A stretch of DNA of 64,000 nucleotides from Boswellia sacra (lineage: Eukaryota; Streptophyta; Magnoliopsida; Sapindales; Burseraceae): positions 1 to 64,000 of the forward strand of contig SNVD02006186.1 in NCBI GenBank assembly GCA_013180625.2. The letters are read 5' to 3'. Shown piece after piece: positions 60,285-64,000 of this stretch. The notes under the pieces were generated by a model. The model did no database searches. It had not been told where the DNA came from and saw only the letters and a list, made by a program, of their open reading frames with translations. The position numbers and the translations under genes were made by a program. Positions within the stretch are counted from its first letter, which is position 1; every line of letters begins with the position of its first letter.

Positions 60285-60640
60285 TTAGATCATCCATGAA
60301 AATTCTAACACAATGCTCGACCATATCACTAAAATGCTTAGCATACATCTTTGGAAAGTAGCTGGAGCATTACAAAGTCCAAAAGGCATTCTCCTAAATG
60401 CAAAGTGCCAAAGGGGCACGTGAATTGTGGTCTTTTCTTGGTCTTCAAGTGCAATAGGGAATTTGATAGTAGCCTGAGTATCCATCAATAATGCAGTAGT
60501 AGGGGTTTCCTGCTACTCTTTCAAGAATTTGGTCACAGGAAGGGTAAGGGAAATGGTCTTTTCTATGACAAGCATTTAATTTTCTATAATCAATGCACAT
60601 CCTCCAACTAGATGAGAACACGAGTTGGCAATAGTTCACC
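60285..60640 (-). pseudogene. Gypsy reverse transcriptase fragment, younger element
   Basis: WRMCIDYRKLNACHRKDHFP, LERVAGNPYYCIIDGYSGYY and, in a shifted frame, FAFRRMPFGLCNAPATFQRC are core RT motifs of Tat/Athila Gypsy elements. At least one frameshift lies near 60460. Confidence 0.88.
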
Positions 60641-61330
60641 CCTTTTCATTTTTAACTACTGTAATGCCATAGTTTTAGGTACTACTTGTGTAGGGCTTGA
60701 CCACTTACTATCAGAAATAGGATAGATAATTCCCACATCAAGTAGTTTGAGAACTTCAGCCCTAATGACTCTCTTTCATGTGTGGATTTAATTCCTTTGA
60801 GGTTTGTTGAGATGTTTTGAATGTTTCTACTAAATGTATTCTATGTGTGCAAATTAAAGGGTTAATGCCTTTAAATATCTTTAAAGTCCACCAATTGCAT
60901 TTTTATGCATTTTAAGCAGTTTCTATCAACTTACTTGTTGCTCACATGTGAGGGAGAAGAAAAATTACCACCGGATATATCTGATTCGCCCCAAGATATG
61001 CATATTTTAGTCCTTCAGGTAAGGGCTTCAATTCTAACTTGGGAGTTCATCTTCATTGCTTTCATTCATTTGCCCCAATTCTTCAAACCTTGATTTGAGC
61101 TTTTTCCACTCACCTGTGCACAATCCCAATAAAGAACATATATCAGAAAGATCAGACTCTAGTTCGACATGCTTGATTCTAATGAATCACTAGACAAGTT
61201 CCAAAGGGGTCAGAAAGAACTCCTTTTTGGATGGATCTTCCACAATAGATTCAATTACATGGCCTCCTCAATTTCATCTTCTTCTTCATGTGGTTGTTTG
61301 CACATATTGAAAAACATTAAGTTCCAAATA
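60641..61330. other. Decayed protease-to-RT linker of the younger Gypsy
   Basis: No long frame. Short pieces are consistent with the region between protease and RT (IIYPISDSKWSSPTQVV-like at about 60720-60670). It contains several frameshifts. Confidence 0.6.
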
Positions 61331-62236
61331 TCATATTCTCAAAAGATCTGCTTCATTGACTCCATTCCTACAATTAATCAAAGCATTAGAGGTAGCTAGA
61401 AATGGACGCCCTAAAATGACAGGAATTGAATTACATACTTCCAGTGGTTGTGTGTCCAAGACAATAAAATCCACTGGGTAAATGAATTTATCGACTTGAA
61501 CTAACACATCTTCTACTACTCCTCTTGGTACTTTAATTGATCTATCAGCAAGCAAAAGAGTCACAAAAGTCGGTTTTAACTCACCTAGATTAAGTTTTTG
61601 AAAAACCGAGTATGGAAGCAAATTCACACTAGCACCAAGATCAGGTAAAGCTTGTTCAATTTTATGGTCTCCAATAACACATGAAATTGTAGGACAACTT
61701 GGATCCTTATATTTCACTGTATTATTGTTTTGAAGAATGGCACTTACTTGCTCAGCTAGGAAGGCCTTTTTTTCACATTTAATTTTCTTTTTCACAGTGC
61801 ACAAGTCTTTCAAAAATTTTGCATAAGAAGGTACATGTTTGATCACATCAAGCAAGGGAATGTTGACCTTTACCTGTTTGAAAATTTCAAAGATTTCAGA
61901 ATTATGAGTTGCCTTCTTTTGTGTGGTTAATGCTTGAGGAAATGGAGGCACAGATGGGGATATAGTTTCCTCTTCGCTAGGTGTTGGTTTGGCAACCTCT
62001 TCCTGCCCTTTAGAGATCGATTCTTCTTCTTTATCACAAGGGTTAGGAATATGTTTTTCAACAACCTTACCATTGCGAAGGGTCATGACTGACTTAGCTT
62101 GGTCAAAATAATGGTTATTTGAACTCCCTGCATTTGAGTTAGATTGATCTTTGGGGTTTTGGAATGTCTGAGAAGGAAATTTTCCTTTCTCTTGGATGCT
62201 AAATGTAGATGTAAATTTTGCAAGAGTTTCTGACAA
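61331..62236 (-). pseudogene. Gag C-terminus and aspartic protease of the younger Gypsy, 5'-truncated
   Basis: A 301-codon open frame. SVMTLRNGKVVEKHI is the usual linker of Tat/Athila polyproteins. The protease contains ALPDLGASVNLLPYSVFQKL (D-x-G-A-S active site), VTLLLADRSIKVPRGVVEDV, KFIYPVDFIVLD and IPVILGRPFLATSNALI. The gag N-terminus and primer-binding site are deleted upstream, so the frame starts internally. Confidence 0.9.
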
Positions 62237-62260
62237 ATTTGCTAATGGGTTCGAATAAGT

Positions 62261-63387
62261 TTAGGGGATCCGTCCTTGATATTTCGAATAAGGATAATTA
62301 GCCTATTTTAGTTATATGAATTATATTTGTTTCATTACCAACATTTATACCACTTCTTGTAAATGGGTTCAAGCATCCAATGTGTCAATCACCATATGTC
62401 TACGACAAATCAAGGTTCCTAACTAGATTCGTGTCGGTAAGGAAGAACCATACATCATCTAGAAAGGATCCAAGCATTTGATGTGCCAAGGATTGTCGAC
62501 AATGGATCAAGACCTCCACTTTACGAGTGGTGTCAAGATTGATTAAGAAAATAAATATAAATCATATAAAATAAACAACACAAGATTACGATTATTAAGC
62601 ACATACCAAGGGTTAGAGAATCCTTATTCTCATATCAAGGGTTTCACCATTTCACCTTAGTAAAAGAGAAATTAGAAAGACATTATAAGAGAAAGAACAC
62701 AAATTGCAAAAAAAAAAAGAAATTCATTAATAACATTAAAACACAAGAGAGAAACACAATACAAGATCTCAGCAAAGGCCAAGATGCCCTAATGGGTCAC
62801 AAGGCACCTCTATTTATAGATACATCCAGGGGCAAACTTGTCAAATTATAAGGGCATAATTGTCAAATATTAGTTGTAAATATCTTTGACAATTGGGATC
62901 ATTAGGCACCGACCTTGACCATCAATTTTGACATCGAAATGTTGTGAATTTTAATCACATGTCTTCATGAAAGTTGTAGATATTTTTCTCAGCTTTCTAG
63001 AACATATTGATTTGCACAATGTGGATACGTATTTTGAGAGATACGGTCCAAATACTGAGGCCTGGTCAGACTGGGCCGAGACTGTAGATGGGTTCACTTC
63101 AAGCCCAATTTTGGTCCACTAAGAGCCCGAATTTGATGATGCTTGTGAAATGCAATCTTGTAGAAATTGAATCAGCTTTCCAAAACATTAAGAATTGCAC
63201 CATTCTGATTTATAAATAGAGAGTTATGCCCATTTTACCAAACCTGTAACAAAACCAAAATTAAGAAGAAGTTAATTCCAAAGATGCAAAGACTACAAAT
63301 ATGCTTAAGTTGAGGAATTTAATGACACTATTAATGCAATATGATGAACTAAGCTCTTATTAAACATACATATTTAAGTGTTCATCA
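62261..63387 (-). repeat. 5' LTR of the younger Gypsy, truncated (1127 bp)
   Basis: Matches 53747-54870 with few differences. It lacks the last about 245 bp (the U5 side), where the sequence jumps straight into gag at 62260. The primer-binding site is therefore gone. Confidence 0.9.
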
Positions 63388-64000
63388 AGAAGACACTATG
63401 GAAGAAGTTTACCAACACTTTAAATTTTAGTAGCACCATATCTATCCACAAATAGATGGCCAAACAAAGATGACTAATAGAACTATAAGCAATATGATTT
63501 GCTGTGTTTGTGGAGATTAACCAAAGCAATACGATGTTGCACTTCCACATATTGTATATGTAGTATTATTCTTCTCTGCAAAATGATGCTTTATATCTTG
63601 CTCTTTTACCAAAGTTGCGTGACTTTAGTGTTGCTACAAAAAATGTGGCTGAACAAGTACAGATAATTGAAGATAAATTGAAAGCAAATTTAGAGCAAGC
63701 TAATAACCAATACAAAATGCAAACTAACAAGCATAAAAAGGTCTAAGATTTTCAATGATACCAATTTAATCATGCTATACTGAAGGAATGATATATTTCA
63801 AGTAGGAACTTATAACAAGTCAAAGAATAAGAAATATGGTCCTTTTTGCATTTCTTGAAAGATTAATGACAATGCTTATGTTCTTCAGGTCCATGATGAT
63901 ATCAATATTTCTCATACTTTTTGTGTCTATAACTTGTTAAAATATCACCCTCATGATAAACCTCTATATTTGCAATCTAGCTAGAGGACAAGTTCCTTCG
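63388..64000 (+). mobile_element. Old Gypsy element, segment 3: integrase end and chromodomain-like tail
   Basis: After the AGAAG duplication, integrase resumes exactly where it broke: TLWKKFTNTLNFSSTISIHK (63393-63450). Then come decayed core, NVAEQVQIIEDKLKANLEQA (about 63645-63700), and shifted pieces like KKYGPFCIS and DNAYVLQVHDDINISHTF (about 63830-63925), the integrase C-terminal and chromodomain-flanking region of plant chromoviruses. It runs off the right edge. Confidence 0.87.

Larger units (their letters stand above)
53502..63387 (-). mobile_element. Younger Gypsy (Tat/Athila-like) element carrying two accessory genes
   Basis: Both outer ends are present (TGACACATCC.. and ..GTTCATCA) with a perfect 5-bp duplication AGAAG (53497-53501 and 63388-63392) inside the old Gypsy integrase. 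On the minus strand the order is truncated 5' LTR (63387-62261), gag/protease (62236-61331), RT (60640-60285), RNase H (about 60220-59640), integrase (59274-58141), a cysteine-cluster ORF (58024-57512), a LOG-like ORF (57161-56511), a repeated 3' untranslated region, the polypurine tract, and 3' LTR (54870-53502). RT and RNase H are frameshifted. LTR copies agree closely by eye, so this is the youngest layer of the nest. Confidence 0.92.

Noticed and set aside
1..64000. rRNA, tRNA or microRNA genes
   Set aside because: I saw no tRNA-like box pairs or rRNA segments. The only tRNA-related signals are Copia primer-binding sites. Hairpin precursors cannot be judged reliably by eye.

Overview
This is nuclear DNA from a flowering plant, most likely a eudicot; I cannot name the species. 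It is AT-rich, with intron-split genes showing GT..AG junctions, plant-specific families (OPT transporters, PPR-DYW, F-box, LOG) and dense nested LTR retrotransposons primed at the plant initiator-Met tRNA site TGGTATCAGAGC.

Region 1 (1-27 kb) is a tandem gene cluster. A Copia element (1-2387) sits in an F-box-type gene remnant. Then come four copies of one module: a decayed 3' end of a PPR-DYW gene on + and an oligopeptide transporter (OPT) gene on -. OPT A (4374-7754), B (13109-16526) and C (19764-23093) each rebuild into seven exons with an open frame of 752, 752 and 753 codons and look functional. OPT D (25668-26565) keeps only the last two exons and is broken. Insertions with readable target-site duplications separate the copies: two nested Mutator-like elements (8482-11390 and 9780-11086), a hAT-like element that abuts the OPT C stop codon (18774-19762), and a solo-LTR-like element (24782-25367).

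Region 2 (26.6-41.7 kb) is a Copia (SIRE/Maximus-like) block. Four 1.8-kb LTRs flank two internally deleted bodies in tandem, followed by a fourth LTR in the opposite orientation. It abuts the RNase H end and probable LTR of another Copia.

Region 3 (41.7-45.2 kb) is mostly non-coding, with a duplicated set of 48-bp coding-like repeats.

Region 4 (45.2-64 kb) is a three-layer nest. An old chromovirus-type Gypsy (+) is split by a complete but decayed Copia (47682-52922, duplication ATTTT) and by a younger Tat/Athila-like Gypsy on - (53502-63387, duplication AGAAG).

The most unusual object is this last Gypsy element. Between integrase and 3' LTR it carries, on its coding strand, two open accessory frames. 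One is a 170-codon frame with a basic stretch and cysteine cluster like the small nucleic-acid-binding proteins of carla-like plant viruses. The other is an intact, intronless 216-codon LOG-type cytokinin-activating enzyme with its own TATA-like box. The element's own RT region is broken while both accessory frames are open. All family calls are by eye; none was checked by a search.
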